Shown: positions 17,254 through 27,200, numbered from the stretch's first letter. The stretch: DNA of 64,000 nucleotides from Nocardiopsis sp. CNR-923 (GCF_001942255.1 NZ_MKKC01000109.1:121799-185798), one strand, 5' to 3'. Numbers and translations are program-made. Notes: a model not told the origin generated them from the sequence alone.

Positions 17254-19203
17254 GTGGCAGTGACATCTCACGCATACCTCGCCGCCGAACCCGCGGCGGC
17301 CGTCGCGGCCGACGGCACCGTGCTGTCCTACGCCTGGCTGCTGATCGCCCTCCCCCTGGCGGGCGCGGCGATCCTGCTGCTGGGCGGGCGGCGCACCAAC
17401 GCCTGGGGGCACTGGCTGGCCGTGGCCCTGCCGGTGGCGTCCTGCGCCTGGGCGGTCCTCATCCTGTTCGACCTGCTGGGGCGGTCCGCGAGCGCGCGGG
17501 CCGTCTCGGTGCCGGTGTACGAGTGGTTCGCCACGGGCGGAGTGTCAGCGCAGGTCAACCTGCTGATCGACCCCCTGTCGATCACCTTCGCCCTGCTCAT
17601 CACGTTCGTCGGCTCGCTCATCCACGTCTACTCGGTCGGCTACATGGCCGAGGACCCCGACCGGCGGCGCTTCTTCGCCTACCTCAACCTGTTCCTGGCG
17701 GCCATGCTCGTGCTGGTGCTCGCGGACAACTTCGTGCTGCTCTTCCTCGGCTGGGAGGGTGTGGGCCTGGCGTCCTACCTGCTCATCGGGTTCTGGCAGT
17801 TCAAGCCGAGCGCGGCCACCGCCGCCAAGAAGGCGTTCCTGATCAACCGGGTCGGCGACATCGGCCTGCTCGTGGCGATCATGATCATGTACACGACGCT
17901 GGGCGCGGTCGGCTTCAGCGACGTGTTCGCCCAGGTGCCGGGGCTCAGCGACGGACTGCTGCTCGCGATCGGCCTCCTGCTGCTGTTGGGCGCGTGCGGC
18001 AAGTCCGCGCAGCTCCCGCTCCAGGCGTGGTTGCTCGACGCGATGGAGGGCCCCACCCCGGTGTCGGCCCTCATCCACGCGGCGACCATGGTCACCGCAG
18101 GTGTGTACCTCGTGGTGCGCGCCGGTCCGATCTACGAGGGCGCGCCGGCCGCACAGACCGCCGTCGCCGTGGTCGGCGCGGCGACGATGCTCGCGGGCGG
18201 CGTCATCGCCTCGGCCAAGGACGACATCAAGAAGTCCCTGGCCGGGTCGACGATGAGCCAGATCGGGATGATGGTCCTGGCCGCCGGGCTCGGCCCGGTC
18301 GGCTACGTCGCCGCCATCGCCCACCTGGTCACGCACGGCTTCTTCAAGGCCGGGCTGTTCCTGGGCGCCGGGTCGGTCATGCACGCCATGAACGACGAGG
18401 TGGACATGCGCCGGTACGGAGGGCTGCGGAGGGTCATGCCGATCACCTTCGCCACCTTCGGCCTCGGCTACCTCGCCATCATCGGTGTCCCGTTCCTGTC
18501 CGGTTGGTGGACGAAGGAGAGCATCATCTCCGCGGCCTTCGACATCGGCGGAACACAGGGCACGGTGCTCGGCGTCGCGGTGATCGTCGGCGCCGGACTG
18601 ACCGCCTTCTACATGTCGCGGATGGTCTTCATGACCTTCCTCGGCGAGAAGCGGTGGGACGGCGGCGCGCACCCGCACGAGTCCCCGGGCGTGATGACCG
18701 CGCCGATGGTCGTGCTGGCGCTCGGCTCGACCGCCCTGGGCGCGTTCCTGATGTTCGGCGACCGGTTCGCGGCCTTCCTGGCTCCGGCCGTGGCCGCCGA
18801 ACCGCACCACTTCGACGTGGCGCACGCCCTCACCTCGCCCTACGGCCTGGCGGCCCTGGGCGTGCTCGTGCTCGGCGTGGTGGCGGCCTGGGCGCTGTAC
18901 CTGCGCAGGCCGGTCGCGCGGACCGCGCCCGCCGGAAACCTCGTCACCGTCGCGGCGAGCAGGGAGCTGTACGGCAACGAGATCAACGAGGAGCTGTTCA
19001 TGAAGCCCGGACAGGTCCTCACCAAGGCCATGGTCGTGGTCGAGGAGAAGGTGATCGACGCGGCCGTGGACGGACTCGGCATGGGCGTGCGCGACTCCTC
19101 CCGGGAGCTGGGCCGGGCCCAGACCGGGTTCGCCCGCACGTACGCGCTCACCATGCTCTTCGGCGCCGTGATCGTCGCCGCGACGCTGGTTGTGAGGTTG
19201 TAG
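17254..19203 (+). CDS. nuoL: NADH-quinone oxidoreductase subunit L
   Basis: Largest antiporter-like proton-pumping subunit, about 16 helices, 649 residues. Hallmarks are LLFLGWEGVGLASYLLIGFW (with the conserved Glu), APLQ-type segment QLPLQAWLLDAMEGPTPVSA, HAATMVTAGVYL and DDIKKSLAGSTMSQIGMM. Starts at GTG 17254, 8 bp after nuoK. Frame intact. Confidence 0.97.
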   Translation: MAVTSHAYLAAEPAAAVAADGTVLSYAWLLIALPLAGAAILLLGGRRTNAWGHWLAVALPVASCAWAVLILFDLLGRSASARAVSVPVYEWFATGGVSAQVNLLIDPLSITFALLITFVGSLIHVYSVGYMAEDPDRRRFFAYLNLFLAAMLVLVLADNFVLLFLGWEGVGLASYLLIGFWQFKPSAATAAKKAFLINRVGDIGLLVAIMIMYTTLGAVGFSDVFAQVPGLSDGLLLAIGLLLLLGACGKSAQLPLQAWLLDAMEGPTPVSALIHAATMVTAGVYLVVRAGPIYEGAPAAQTAVAVVGAATMLAGGVIASAKDDIKKSLAGSTMSQIGMMVLAAGLGPVGYVAAIAHLVTHGFFKAGLFLGAGSVMHAMNDEVDMRRYGGLRRVMPITFATFGLGYLAIIGVPFLSGWWTKESIISAAFDIGGTQGTVLGVAVIVGAGLTAFYMSRMVFMTFLGEKRWDGGAHPHESPGVMTAPMVVLALGSTALGAFLMFGDRFAAFLAPAVAAEPHHFDVAHALTSPYGLAALGVLVLGVVAAWALYLRRPVARTAPAGNLVTVAASRELYGNEINEELFMKPGQVLTKAMVVVEEKVIDAAVDGLGMGVRDSSRELGRAQTGFARTYALTMLFGAVIVAATLVVRL

Positions 19204-19206
19204 ACA

Positions 19207-20742
19207 ATGATCCCCTGGCTCACCATCGCGATCGCGCTCCCCGCGGTCGGCGCGGCCGTCCTCTGGGCGACCCCGCGCGGCTCGGCCGAGTCCGCGAAGC
19301 GGATCGCCCTGGGCTTCTCCCTGGGCACGCTGATCGTCGTCGCGGCGATGGCGCTGCGCTTCGACGTCTCGGCCGCGGGGCGGCTCCAGTTCGAGGAGGT
19401 CCACCCCTGGATCCCCTACTTCGGGGTCCACTACGCGGTCGGCGTCGACGGCGTCGCGCTGGCGCTCATCCTGATGTCGGCCGTGCTCGTGCCCCTGGTC
19501 GTCCTGGCCGCGTGGAACGAGCACGACGACCGAGAGGACGGCGGGCGCGGTTACCTCGCGCTCGTCCTCGTGCTGGAGGCGATGATGGTCGGCGTCTTCG
19601 CCGCCACCGACGTCTTCCTCTTCTACGTGTTCTTCGAGGCGATGCTCATCCCGGTCTACTTCATGATCGGGCGGTACGGGCGTGGCGGCGAGCGCTCGCG
19701 CGCGGCCGTGAAGTTCCTGCTGTACAGTCTCGCCGGCGGCCTCGTCATGCTGGTCGCGGTGATCGGCGTGTACGTGTACGGCGGCACCTTCCTGTGGGCC
19801 GACCTGGTCGCGGACGGCGGCCCGCTGCGGGCGGTCTCGCCCGACGTCGCGCGCTGGCTGTTCCTCGGCTTCTTCATCGCTTTCGCGATCAAGGCGCCGA
19901 TGTGGCCCGTGCACACCTGGCTGCCGTCGGCGGCCGGGGCGTCGCGGCCCGGAACGGCGGTCCTGCTGGTCGGCGTGCTGGACAAGGTCGGCACCTACGG
20001 GATGCTCCGGTACTGCATGGAGCTGTTCCCCGGGGCGATCTCGTGGTTCGTGTGGCCGGTGGTCGGGCTGAGCCTGGTGAGCATCGTCTACGGGGCGATC
20101 CTCGCCGTCGGTCAGACCGACATGATGCGCCTGGTCGCCTACACGTCCGTGTCGCACTTCGGCTTCATCACCCTGGGCATCTTCGCCCTGACCCAGGCGG
20201 GGCAGGCGGGCGCGACCCTCTACATGGTCAACCACGGGTTCGCGACGGGGGCGCTCTTCCTCATCGTGGGCTTCCTCATCGCCCGGCGCGGATCGGCGCT
20301 CATCGCCGACTACGGCGGCGTGCAGAAGATCGCCCCGAAGCTCGCCGGAACCTTCCTGGTCGTGGGCCTGGCCGGGCTCGCGCTGCCCGGGCTCGCCCCG
20401 TTCGTCAGCGAGTTCCTGGTGTTCGTCGGAGTGTACGAGTTCAACGCGGTCCCGGCGGTCCTGGCCACGGCCGGCGTCGTCCTGGCCGCCCTCTACATCC
20501 TGTGGATGTACCAGCGGACCATGACCGGCCCGGTCCCGGAGCGGCTGTCGGGGCTGCGCGACCTGTCCGGCCGTGAGGCCTGGGCGGTCAGCCCGCTGGT
20601 CGCCCTGATCATCGCGTTCGGCGTCTACCCGCAACCGCTGCTGGACGTGATCAACCCCGCCGTCGAACGCACCGTGGCCGAGGAGACCTCCGAGACGGGC
20701 ACGGTCGCCGACGGCGGCGCACAGGAAGGAGACGAGGAGTGA
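19207..20742 (+). CDS. nuoM: NADH-quinone oxidoreductase subunit M
   Basis: Second antiporter-like proton-pumping subunit, 511 residues, about 14 helices. Diagnostic segments are FYVFFEAMLIPVYFMIG, AFAIKAPMWPVHTWLPSA and RLVAYTSVSHFGFITLG with the conserved lysines and glutamate. ATG 19207 lies 3 bp after the nuoL stop; its own stop overlaps the GTG of nuoN. Intact. Confidence 0.97.
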   Translation: MIPWLTIAIALPAVGAAVLWATPRGSAESAKRIALGFSLGTLIVVAAMALRFDVSAAGRLQFEEVHPWIPYFGVHYAVGVDGVALALILMSAVLVPLVVLAAWNEHDDREDGGRGYLALVLVLEAMMVGVFAATDVFLFYVFFEAMLIPVYFMIGRYGRGGERSRAAVKFLLYSLAGGLVMLVAVIGVYVYGGTFLWADLVADGGPLRAVSPDVARWLFLGFFIAFAIKAPMWPVHTWLPSAAGASRPGTAVLLVGVLDKVGTYGMLRYCMELFPGAISWFVWPVVGLSLVSIVYGAILAVGQTDMMRLVAYTSVSHFGFITLGIFALTQAGQAGATLYMVNHGFATGALFLIVGFLIARRGSALIADYGGVQKIAPKLAGTFLVVGLAGLALPGLAPFVSEFLVFVGVYEFNAVPAVLATAGVVLAALYILWMYQRTMTGPVPERLSGLRDLSGREAWAVSPLVALIIAFGVYPQPLLDVINPAVERTVAEETSETGTVADGGAQEGDEE

Positions 20743-22401
20743 TCCCCCTCATCCCCGCCGAGGCGGTGGAGCCCACGCTCCCCGGACTCACCGAGCGGCA
20801 CCCGAGCTGGACTGGTGGCTGTTCGCGCCGCTGCTCACCGTGTTCGCGGCGGGCGTGCTCGCCACGCTCTTCGAGGCGTTCGTGCCCAACGAGCGGCGAC
20901 GGGGAATCCAGCTCGGCCTGGCCGTCGTCGCCCTGCTCACCACGTTCGTCCTGCTGCTGGTCCAGATGGGCACCGTGCCCGAGGGCGGCGCGCTGCTGGC
21001 CGCCGGAGTGCTGGCCGTGGACCGCACGGTCCTGTTCTTCCAGGGGACGATCACGGTGCTGGCGCTGGTCAGCCTCATGCTCGTCGCCGAGCGCCGCCAC
21101 GGCCGCGACGCCTTCGCGGCACAGGCGGCCACCGTGCCCGGCAGCGAGGAGGAGCGCGCCCACATCATGGCGGGCTCCCAGCACACCGAGGTCTACCCGC
21201 TCGTGCTGTTCGCGGTGCTGGGGATGCTCCTGTTCCCGGCGTCCAACGACTTCCTCACCATGTTCATCGCCCTGGAGGTGATGAGCCTGCCGCTGTACCT
21301 GATGTGCGGGCTGGCCCGCCGTCGCCGCCTCTTCTCGCAGGAGGCCGCGGTCAAGTACTTCCTCCTGGGCGCGTTCGCGTCGGCGTTCTTCCTGTTCGGC
21401 ATCGCGATGGTCTACGGGTACGCGGGCTCGGTGAACTTCGCCGACGTGCGCGTCGCCGTGGCGAACGGGGGCGCGCCGATCTTCGAGGGCGGCGACGGGC
21501 GACCGCTGCTGCTCATGGGGATCGGCCTGGTCGCGGTCGGCCTGCTGTTCAAGGTCGGCGCGGTGCCCTTCCACAACTGGAAGCCGGACGTCTACCAGGG
21601 CGCCCCGACGCCGATCACCGCTCTGATGGCCTCGTGCACGCTGGTCGCGGCGTTCGGCGCGCTGCTGCGTGTGTTCTTCGTCCCGTTCGGGGAGTCGGCC
21701 GAGCTGTGGGAGCCGATGCTGTGGACGGTGGCGATTCTCACGATGGTCGCCGCCGCCGTCATCGCGGTGACGCAGCGCGACATCAAGCGGTTGCTGGCCT
21801 ACTCGTCGGTGGTGCACGCCGGGTTCGTGCTCACCGCCGTCGTCGCCAACAGCGTCGAGGGTCTGGCGGGCGCATGTTCTACCTGGCGGCCTACGGGTTC
21901 ACGACGCTGGGCGCGTTCGCCGTGGTGACGTTGGTGCGCACCCGCGACGGCGGCCAGGAGCTCGGCGACCTCGACCGCTGGGCCGGACTGGGCCGACGCT
22001 CCCCGGCGCTGGCCGCAGCGCTGGGCCTGTTCCTGCTCGCCTTCGCGGGGATCCCGCTGACGAGCGGGTTCATCGGCAAGTTCGCCGTGTTCGAGGCGGC
22101 CCTGGCTGCGGGCGCCGCGCCGCTCGTCGTCGTGGGCGTCCTCAGCAGCGCCGTCACCGCGTTCTTCTACGTCCGGATCATCGTCGTGATGTTCTTCCGG
22201 GACCCGGAGGGCGAGGGGCCCACGGTCGCCCCCGCGGGCGTGTTCACCGGAGGCGTCATCGTCCTGGGTGTGGCCGCCACGTTGCTGCTGGGCGTCCTCC
22301 CGGGGCCGCTGCTGGAGAACCTCCTGCCCGCCTCGGAGCCGGGTTCGCAGCCCTCATCGGTGACGGCATACCAGGTCACGGCGGATATCGGAGGCGAGTG
22401 A
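20739..22401 (+). CDS. nuoN: NADH-quinone oxidoreductase subunit N, two frameshifts
   Basis: Third antiporter-like subunit. Start GTG 20739 overlaps nuoM and reads VIPLIPAEAVEPTLPGLTE; near 20796-20798 one G appears lost, after which the frame gives APELDWWLFAPLLTVFAAG and most of the protein (VGAVPFHNWKPDVYQGAPTP, DIKRLLAYSSVVHAGFVL). At 21868-21872 a second G is lost, and the third frame carries GMFYLAAYGFTTLGAFA to the end at 22399-22401. Both breaks restore family sequence when one base is added. It closes the nuo set. Confidence 0.92.
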
Positions 22402-22478
22402 CCGCGTACCCGGGTGTGGCTTTGGCTGTTCAATCCGGGTCGGATACCGTGGCAAGTCGGATCATGTTCATGTGATGA

Positions 22479-22519
22479 GCGCGCGGGCGGTCCTCCTCGT
22501 CCGAGGACCGCCCGCGCGC
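22479..22519 (+). terminator. Strong hairpin between nuoN and the polyprenyl synthase gene
   Basis: A perfect 17-bp inverted repeat (22479-22495 with 22503-22519) around a 7-nt loop, with no T run after it. Such tailless hairpins can end transcription in GC-rich actinobacteria; alternatively it is a processing or attenuation structure in the leader of the next gene, whose GTG is only 24 bp downstream. Confidence 0.6.
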
Positions 22520-22543
22520 CCTCTCGACAGGTGGAGCTTTACG

Positions 22544-23548
22544 GTGAGCGGTGCTGTCCCGAGCGGGTTTCTCACTCTGCCGAGAGTCGACCCGACACTC
22601 GCCCGAGAGGTCCAGGCCGGTCTTGAGGAGGTCGAGAGCCTGCTCAGGTCGACCGTGGAGTCCAGCAACCCCATGCTGACCGAGGCCGCCTCCCACCTGA
22701 TCTCCGCCGGGGGCAAGCGGTTCCGTGCCACCCTCGTGCTCCTCGCCGCGAACTTCGGCGACCCGACCGTGCCCGACCTCATCCCGGCCGCGGCCGTGGT
22801 GGAGCTGACCCACATGGCGACGCTGTACCACGACGACGTCATGGACGAGGCCGACCTGCGCCGCGGCGAGCCCAGCGCCAACCAGCGCTGGGGCAACAAC
22901 ATCGCCATCCTCACCGGCGACTACGTGTTCGCCAAGGCCTCCGAGCTGCTCGCCGACCTCGGCTCCGAGGCGGTCCGGTTGCAGGCCGCCACGTTCGGCC
23001 GGCTCGTCCAGGGCCAGATCCTGGAAACCTCCGGCCCGCCGGAGGGCACCGACCCGCTCGACCACTACCTCCAGGTGATCAGCGACAAGACCGCGTCGCT
23101 CATCGCGTCCTCCGCCGAGTTCGGCGGCATGTTCGGCAAGGTCGACCCGGAGACCGTGGGCACCCTGACCCGCGCCAGCGACGCGCTGGGGATGGCCTTC
23201 CAGATCTCCGACGACCTGCTCGACGTGGTCAGCGACACGGCGGACTCCGGCAAGACGCCCGGCACGGACCTGCGGGAGGGTGTGCTCACCCTGCCGATGT
23301 TCTACGCGCTGCGGTCGACGGCCCCGGAGGACGAGCGGTTGCGGTCTCTGCTGGGCCGACCGCTCGGCGACGAGGAGGCCGAGGAGGCGTTGGCGCTGCT
23401 GCGTCGGCACCCGGCGATGGCCGAGGCCGAGGCGACCCTCCAAGGCTGGGCCGACCTGGCGCGCAAGGAGCTGGCCACGCTTCCCCAGGGCCCGGCGCGC
23501 GGCGCGTTCGAGGCCCTGTGCGACTACGTGGTGCGGCGCTCCGGCTGA
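22544..23548 (+). CDS. Trans-polyprenyl diphosphate synthase (menaquinone side chain)
   Basis: Adds isopentenyl diphosphate units to an allylic primer to make the long isoprenoid tail. The first aspartate-rich motif is HDDVMDEADLRRG (D97, D98, D101), the second DDLLDVVSD (from D223), with the substrate segment GGKRFRATL before and YVFAKASELLAD between. 334 residues. GTG 22544 follows AGGTGGAG by about 7 nt. Location next to menG, the MenJ-like gene and nuo parallels the mycobacterial grcC1-menJ-menG group, so it most likely supplies the menaquinone tail. Confidence 0.9.
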   Translation: MSGAVPSGFLTLPRVDPTLAREVQAGLEEVESLLRSTVESSNPMLTEAASHLISAGGKRFRATLVLLAANFGDPTVPDLIPAAAVVELTHMATLYHDDVMDEADLRRGEPSANQRWGNNIAILTGDYVFAKASELLADLGSEAVRLQAATFGRLVQGQILETSGPPEGTDPLDHYLQVISDKTASLIASSAEFGGMFGKVDPETVGTLTRASDALGMAFQISDDLLDVVSDTADSGKTPGTDLREGVLTLPMFYALRSTAPEDERLRSLLGRPLGDEEAEEALALLRRHPAMAEAEATLQGWADLARKELATLPQGPARGAFEALCDYVVRRSG

Positions 23549-23627
23549 TCCGGGGCGGCGCCGTGTCCGCCCGTCGACCCGGGGCGGCGCCAGTCGGGCG
23601 CGTCGCCGCCGTGTTCGGGAGACGTTC

Positions 23628-23673
23628 ACGCGAAACGCTCGGCCGGGGACTCCCCCGGCCGAGCGTTTCGCGT
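23628..23673. terminator. Bidirectional terminator, 21-bp perfect hairpin
   Basis: Perfect 21-bp stem (23628-23648 with 23653-23673) with loop ACTC, centred on CTCGGCCGGGG / CCCCGGCCGAG, between the convergent polyprenyl synthase and secreted-protein genes. A-rich and T-rich patches inside the stem make it work in either direction. Confidence 0.8.
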
Positions 23674-23763
23674 GTGCGGTTCACGGGCCGATCAGGCCGT
23701 CCCGGCGCCGCGACGCTCCCTCCGAGTCCGTCATGGCGGGGCCGTCGCCGCGTCCGGGGTGCG

Positions 23764-25137
23764 TCAGCTCACGGCGGGCAGGGCCTCGTGGCCGGGCAGG
23801 TCGGTGAAGGTCGGGTGATGGACCATACCGTCGTCGGACGCGGGGGCCTGCGCGGGGCCGCCGCCCTCGATCGAGACCAGGTCGCTGGTGTCCAGCTCCC
23901 CCAGCGCGGACGGACCCTGCCCGAGTGTGGTGAACAGGTCGTCGACGGTCTGGGTGTCGGCGCCCTCGGCCACACGGGGCAGCCCGCCCTCGGCCAGGTC
24001 CGGGAGTTCGGCGATCTCGGTCACCTGCGGCATCTGCGGCAACGGCGCGATCTCGGTCACCTTGGGCATCTGGGGGAGCAGGCCGCCCCCGTCGCCGAGC
24101 CCGTCGGAGCCGGGGGAGCTCTGGGCGACGGTCACGGCCAGCGGGTCCTCCATGTTGCGCTGGCCGACCATCCCGAGGATCTCGCCCTCACCGAGGTCGA
24201 CGTAGTTGTCGTCGGTGACCGGGTTGGACTCCACGAGGTCCTGGGCCTGCTTGGGGGTCTCCAGACCGAACACGTAGGCCATGTCCCACACGTTCGGGAG
24301 GGCGGGGGCGGCCGAGCGCTGGTGCACGGTTCCGGACGGGCCGCCCAGCTGCTCGCCCAGGTCCACGACGTCGCTGAGGGCGAGCGTGTTCTCGCCGGTC
24401 AGGTTGGTCAGGTCGGTGAGCCGGGGCAGGTCGGAGCCGTCGGTCAGGCTGGAGTCCACGTCCAGCGGCAGGCTCCCGCCGCCGGCCAGGTCGGCCGGTC
24501 GGGGCAGCTGGGAGGGATCGGCCATGCGGGTCAGGTCGGTGGCCGAGGGGACGTCCAGTTCGTCTTTGAGCTCGTGCGCGGCGTGGACGGTGTGCGGCAG
24601 GAGCGTGCCCGCCGACCGCTCGACCCGGCCGCCCGCGTCGCGCGCGGTGCCCTCGACCATGCCCCCGGTGTCCTCCAGGGAGTCCCCGGCGTCCTGGGCG
24701 GTGTCGGCCACGGAGTCACCGGCCGCGTGGCCGACGGTGTGGTGCGGGTCTCCGTCCAGTCCGGTGGCGTCCTGCACCCCGGCGACGGCGTGGCGCGCGG
24801 CGGGCAGAGGGCTGTCGAACTCCCCCACGGGGGTGACCAGGCGGCCGGACTCGGGCAGCGGCGCGGACAGGTCGGGGGCGGGCTTGGCCGGGTCGTGCGC
24901 GGCCCGCTGGAGTTCGGACAGCGCCGCGTCGGCGATCGGGACGGCGCCGTCGGGGGCCAGACCCCGCATGGTCGGGGCGACGCCCTCGACGAGGGCCCGC
25001 TCGACGACGGGGGCGACCTGGCGGGCGGAGGACTCCAGCACGTCGGCCCCGGAGATGCCCGCGCCCAGGGCGACGAACCCGGCCGTCCCGGCGGCGAGGA
25101 CGAGAGTCCGGGCTGAGGTCCGCTTGACCTGCGTCAT
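23764..25137 (-). CDS. Secreted low-complexity protein, unknown function
   Basis: Not recognised. From ATG 25137 the 457-residue product opens with a Sec signal peptide (MTQVKRTSARTLVLAAG, cut near ISGADV). The rest is rich in Ala, Asp, Gly, Leu and Pro, has no cysteine that I can see, and contains a near-exact internal repeat LPQMPKVTEIAP / LPQMPQVTEIAE around residues 380-405. A Gly/Asp heptad-like stretch with DTGG/DAGG elements occurs around 140-170. No enzyme motif. It forms a pair with the next secreted protein upstream. A cell-surface or matrix role is a guess. The frame could extend to 25245, but the signal peptide fixes the start. Confidence 0.6.
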   Translation of the reverse strand: MTQVKRTSARTLVLAAGTAGFVALGAGISGADVLESSARQVAPVVERALVEGVAPTMRGLAPDGAVPIADAALSELQRAAHDPAKPAPDLSAPLPESGRLVTPVGEFDSPLPAARHAVAGVQDATGLDGDPHHTVGHAAGDSVADTAQDAGDSLEDTGGMVEGTARDAGGRVERSAGTLLPHTVHAAHELKDELDVPSATDLTRMADPSQLPRPADLAGGGSLPLDVDSSLTDGSDLPRLTDLTNLTGENTLALSDVVDLGEQLGGPSGTVHQRSAAPALPNVWDMAYVFGLETPKQAQDLVESNPVTDDNYVDLGEGEILGMVGQRNMEDPLAVTVAQSSPGSDGLGDGGGLLPQMPKVTEIAPLPQMPQVTEIAELPDLAEGGLPRVAEGADTQTVDDLFTTLGQGPSALGELDTSDLVSIEGGGPAQAPASDDGMVHHPTFTDLPGHEALPAVS

Positions 25138-25334
25138 GATTAACCTTCCAAAGCTGCGTTGCGTGGATACGGGGCGGCCCGTCGCGCGACGGGGGCGCGG
25201 GGCCGGAGCCGGAGGAGCTGAGGACCACCGGCTGACATGAATCACGTGAGTGAGCGCACGGGACTCAGGTCAGCTCCCAGAACGCGTGCGGGCACGAGGG
25301 GCCCGGGCTGGGAACGGTCCGAGGAGGACCGCTC

Positions 25335-26159
25335 CTAGTCGGGTGAGACCGTGGGGTCGTCGGCGGGGTCGACCGGCACGGCGTGCAGCCGGGTGTCGGT
25401 CGGCCGGACCGGTGCGGAGGCCGGGGCCGCCACGGCGGTGGAGGTGAGGTATCCGGCGACGCCGGGCGCGGGGGAGGAGCCCCCGGCGGTGGCCGTCGAG
25501 CCGGTGGCCAGGTGGCCGCCGAGGCGGTCGGTGTCGCGCTGGGCCGCGGGGGCCTCCTCGTCGGCGCGACGGGGCGCCGCGGGGGCCGCGTCCTCGGCGG
25601 AGTGGAGTCGCGGAACGGACCCGGTGGCGGCGACGGGCGCGGCGTCGGATGCCGGGGCGGGGGCCGGCCGGTCGGCGGGTTCCTCGGCCGGGACCGGTTC
25701 GGACTCCGCGCGCGGGGCGCGCGCCGCGCCCTCGTCGGCCGGGTCCGCCAGGGCGGGAAGGAGGTCGGCCGAGGGCGCGTCGTGACGTTCGGGGCGGATC
25801 TCCTCCACGACACGGCGCGCTCCGGCGCTGACCTCGCTGACGGCCTGGGCCGGTTCGGGCAGGTCGACGCCGCGCCCGGAGGCGCGTTCGGCACGCTCCT
25901 CCAGCCCCTGGTGGACGGTGCCGAGGGTGGAGGCGACCGGGTGGGTCACCCGGACGACCTCGGTGAGCGGCGCGGCGTCCGTCAGCGGGCGGGCGTTGTG
26001 GAGACCGAGCCCGTCGGCGTGCGCCGGGACGGCGCCGAACAGCCACAGCGTGGTGAGGAAGGCGCCGACGAGCAGCGGCAGCCCCAGCAGGGAGGGAGCC
26101 AGCGCGCACGCCGCCGAGGCGACGCGGGCTGCGCGTCCGGCTCGGCTGGTGGCGGGCAT
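25335..26159 (-). CDS. Secreted or surface Pro/Ala-rich protein, unknown function
   Basis: Not recognised. The 274-residue product starts at ATG 26159, has a basic leader and one long hydrophobic helix (about residues 17-45, ending PAHADG) that may be a signal peptide or anchor, then a disordered Ala/Pro/Glu-rich region and a short C-terminal part. No cysteine or catalytic motif is seen. It is in the same orientation as the secreted protein at 23764, with 197 bp between; the two could be transcribed together. The stop is TAG, rarer here than TGA. Confidence 0.55.
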   Translation of the reverse strand: MPATSRAGRAARVASAACALAPSLLGLPLLVGAFLTTLWLFGAVPAHADGLGLHNARPLTDAAPLTEVVRVTHPVASTLGTVHQGLEERAERASGRGVDLPEPAQAVSEVSAGARRVVEEIRPERHDAPSADLLPALADPADEGAARAPRAESEPVPAEEPADRPAPAPASDAAPVAATGSVPRLHSAEDAAPAAPRRADEEAPAAQRDTDRLGGHLATGSTATAGGSSPAPGVAGYLTSTAVAAPASAPVRPTDTRLHAVPVDPADDPTVSPD

Positions 26160-26276
26160 GGGTGGTCCCTCCGCGACGTGTGCTGTGGTCGGGGTGGGTC
26201 GACCCCCACCCGCGACCCGACGTTAGCACATAATCACTGAGGGTAGTTTCGGTTTTCCGGAACCGGGGAAGCGAGA

Positions 26277-27200
26277 TCAGTCGGCCGGTGCCGCGGCTCT
26301 GAGCCGGCGTTCCCGGGAGGTGGAGACGCGGATCTGGTCGAACACGAACACCAGCACCGCCAGCCATACGAACCCGAATCCGAACCACCGGCTCGCCGGC
26401 ATCTCCTCGCCCTGGACCAGCCAGCCGATGACGAAGATGATCGACGGCGCGATGTACTGGAGCATGCCGATGACGTTCAGCGGCACCCGTCTGGCGGCCA
26501 CGCCGAACAGCAGCAGCGGCAGTGCGGTGACGAACCCGCCGCCGACCAGCAGGGCCGTGTGTCCGGGGGAGACGGAGAACATCGTGCCGTCTCCGGTCAG
26601 CTCCAGGTAGGCGACGTAGCCGAGCGCGGGCGGGAACATGATGAGGGTCTCGACGGTGAGGCTCTGCATGCCGTCGAGGTCCACGTACTTCTTGACCGCG
26701 CCGTAGGCCGCGAACGATCCCGCCATGAGCAGGGAGAGCCACGGGGCGGAACCGTAGGCGACGGTCATGACCGCGACGGCCGCGATGCCCAGGCCGACCG
26801 CGACCCACTGCGTGGGGCGCAGGCGTTCGGAGAAGACGACCACGCCGAGGCAGACCGCCATCATCGGATTGATGAAGTAGGCGAGCGACGCCTGGAGGGT
26901 CTCCTCGATGGAGACCGCGTAGATGAACCCCCACCAGTTGAGCCCGATCAGGACGGCCCCCGCCGCGACGGGGAGGAACCGGCGCGGACTGCGCAGGACC
27001 GGGAGCAGCCAGGCCCAGCCGCGCCGGGCGACCAGGAGGAAGACGCACATCGCGAGGAGGGACCACACCATGCGGTGCGCGAGGACCTCGCTGGGTTCGG
27101 AGGCGGAGAGGAGGGGCCAGTAGAGGGCCGCGAAGCCCCAGAAGAGGAAGGCGCTCGCGCCGATGGCGACGCCGCGGTTGGAATCGGGCACGAGCATCAT
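26277..27200 (-). CDS. rarD: EamA family permease RarD
   Basis: Ten-helix drug/metabolite transporter of the RarD branch, 307 residues. Recognisable segments are GASAFLFWGFAALYWPLL, LAHRMVWSL, GLNWWGFIYAVSIEETLQAS, AYFINPMMAVCLGVVVFSERL and IGMLQYIAPSIIFVIGW, all typical of RarD. Substrate unknown for the family (linked to chloramphenicol resistance in some species). ATG 27200 is used, with ATG 27197 next to it; neither has a strong ribosome site. It is divergent from msrA. Confidence 0.88.
   Translation of the reverse strand: MMLVPDSNRGVAIGASAFLFWGFAALYWPLLSASEPSEVLAHRMVWSLLAMCVFLLVARRGWAWLLPVLRSPRRFLPVAAGAVLIGLNWWGFIYAVSIEETLQASLAYFINPMMAVCLGVVVFSERLRPTQWVAVGLGIAAVAVMTVAYGSAPWLSLLMAGSFAAYGAVKKYVDLDGMQSLTVETLIMFPPALGYVAYLELTGDGTMFSVSPGHTALLVGGGFVTALPLLLFGVAARRVPLNVIGMLQYIAPSIIFVIGWLVQGEEMPASRWFGFGFVWLAVLVFVFDQIRVSTSRERRLRAAAPAD

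Noticed and set aside
20739..22401. Programmed frameshifting in nuoN or other nuo genes
   Set aside because: There is no shared slippery sequence or downstream structure, the sites differ between genes, and unrelated genes all over the window show the same kind of one-base loss.
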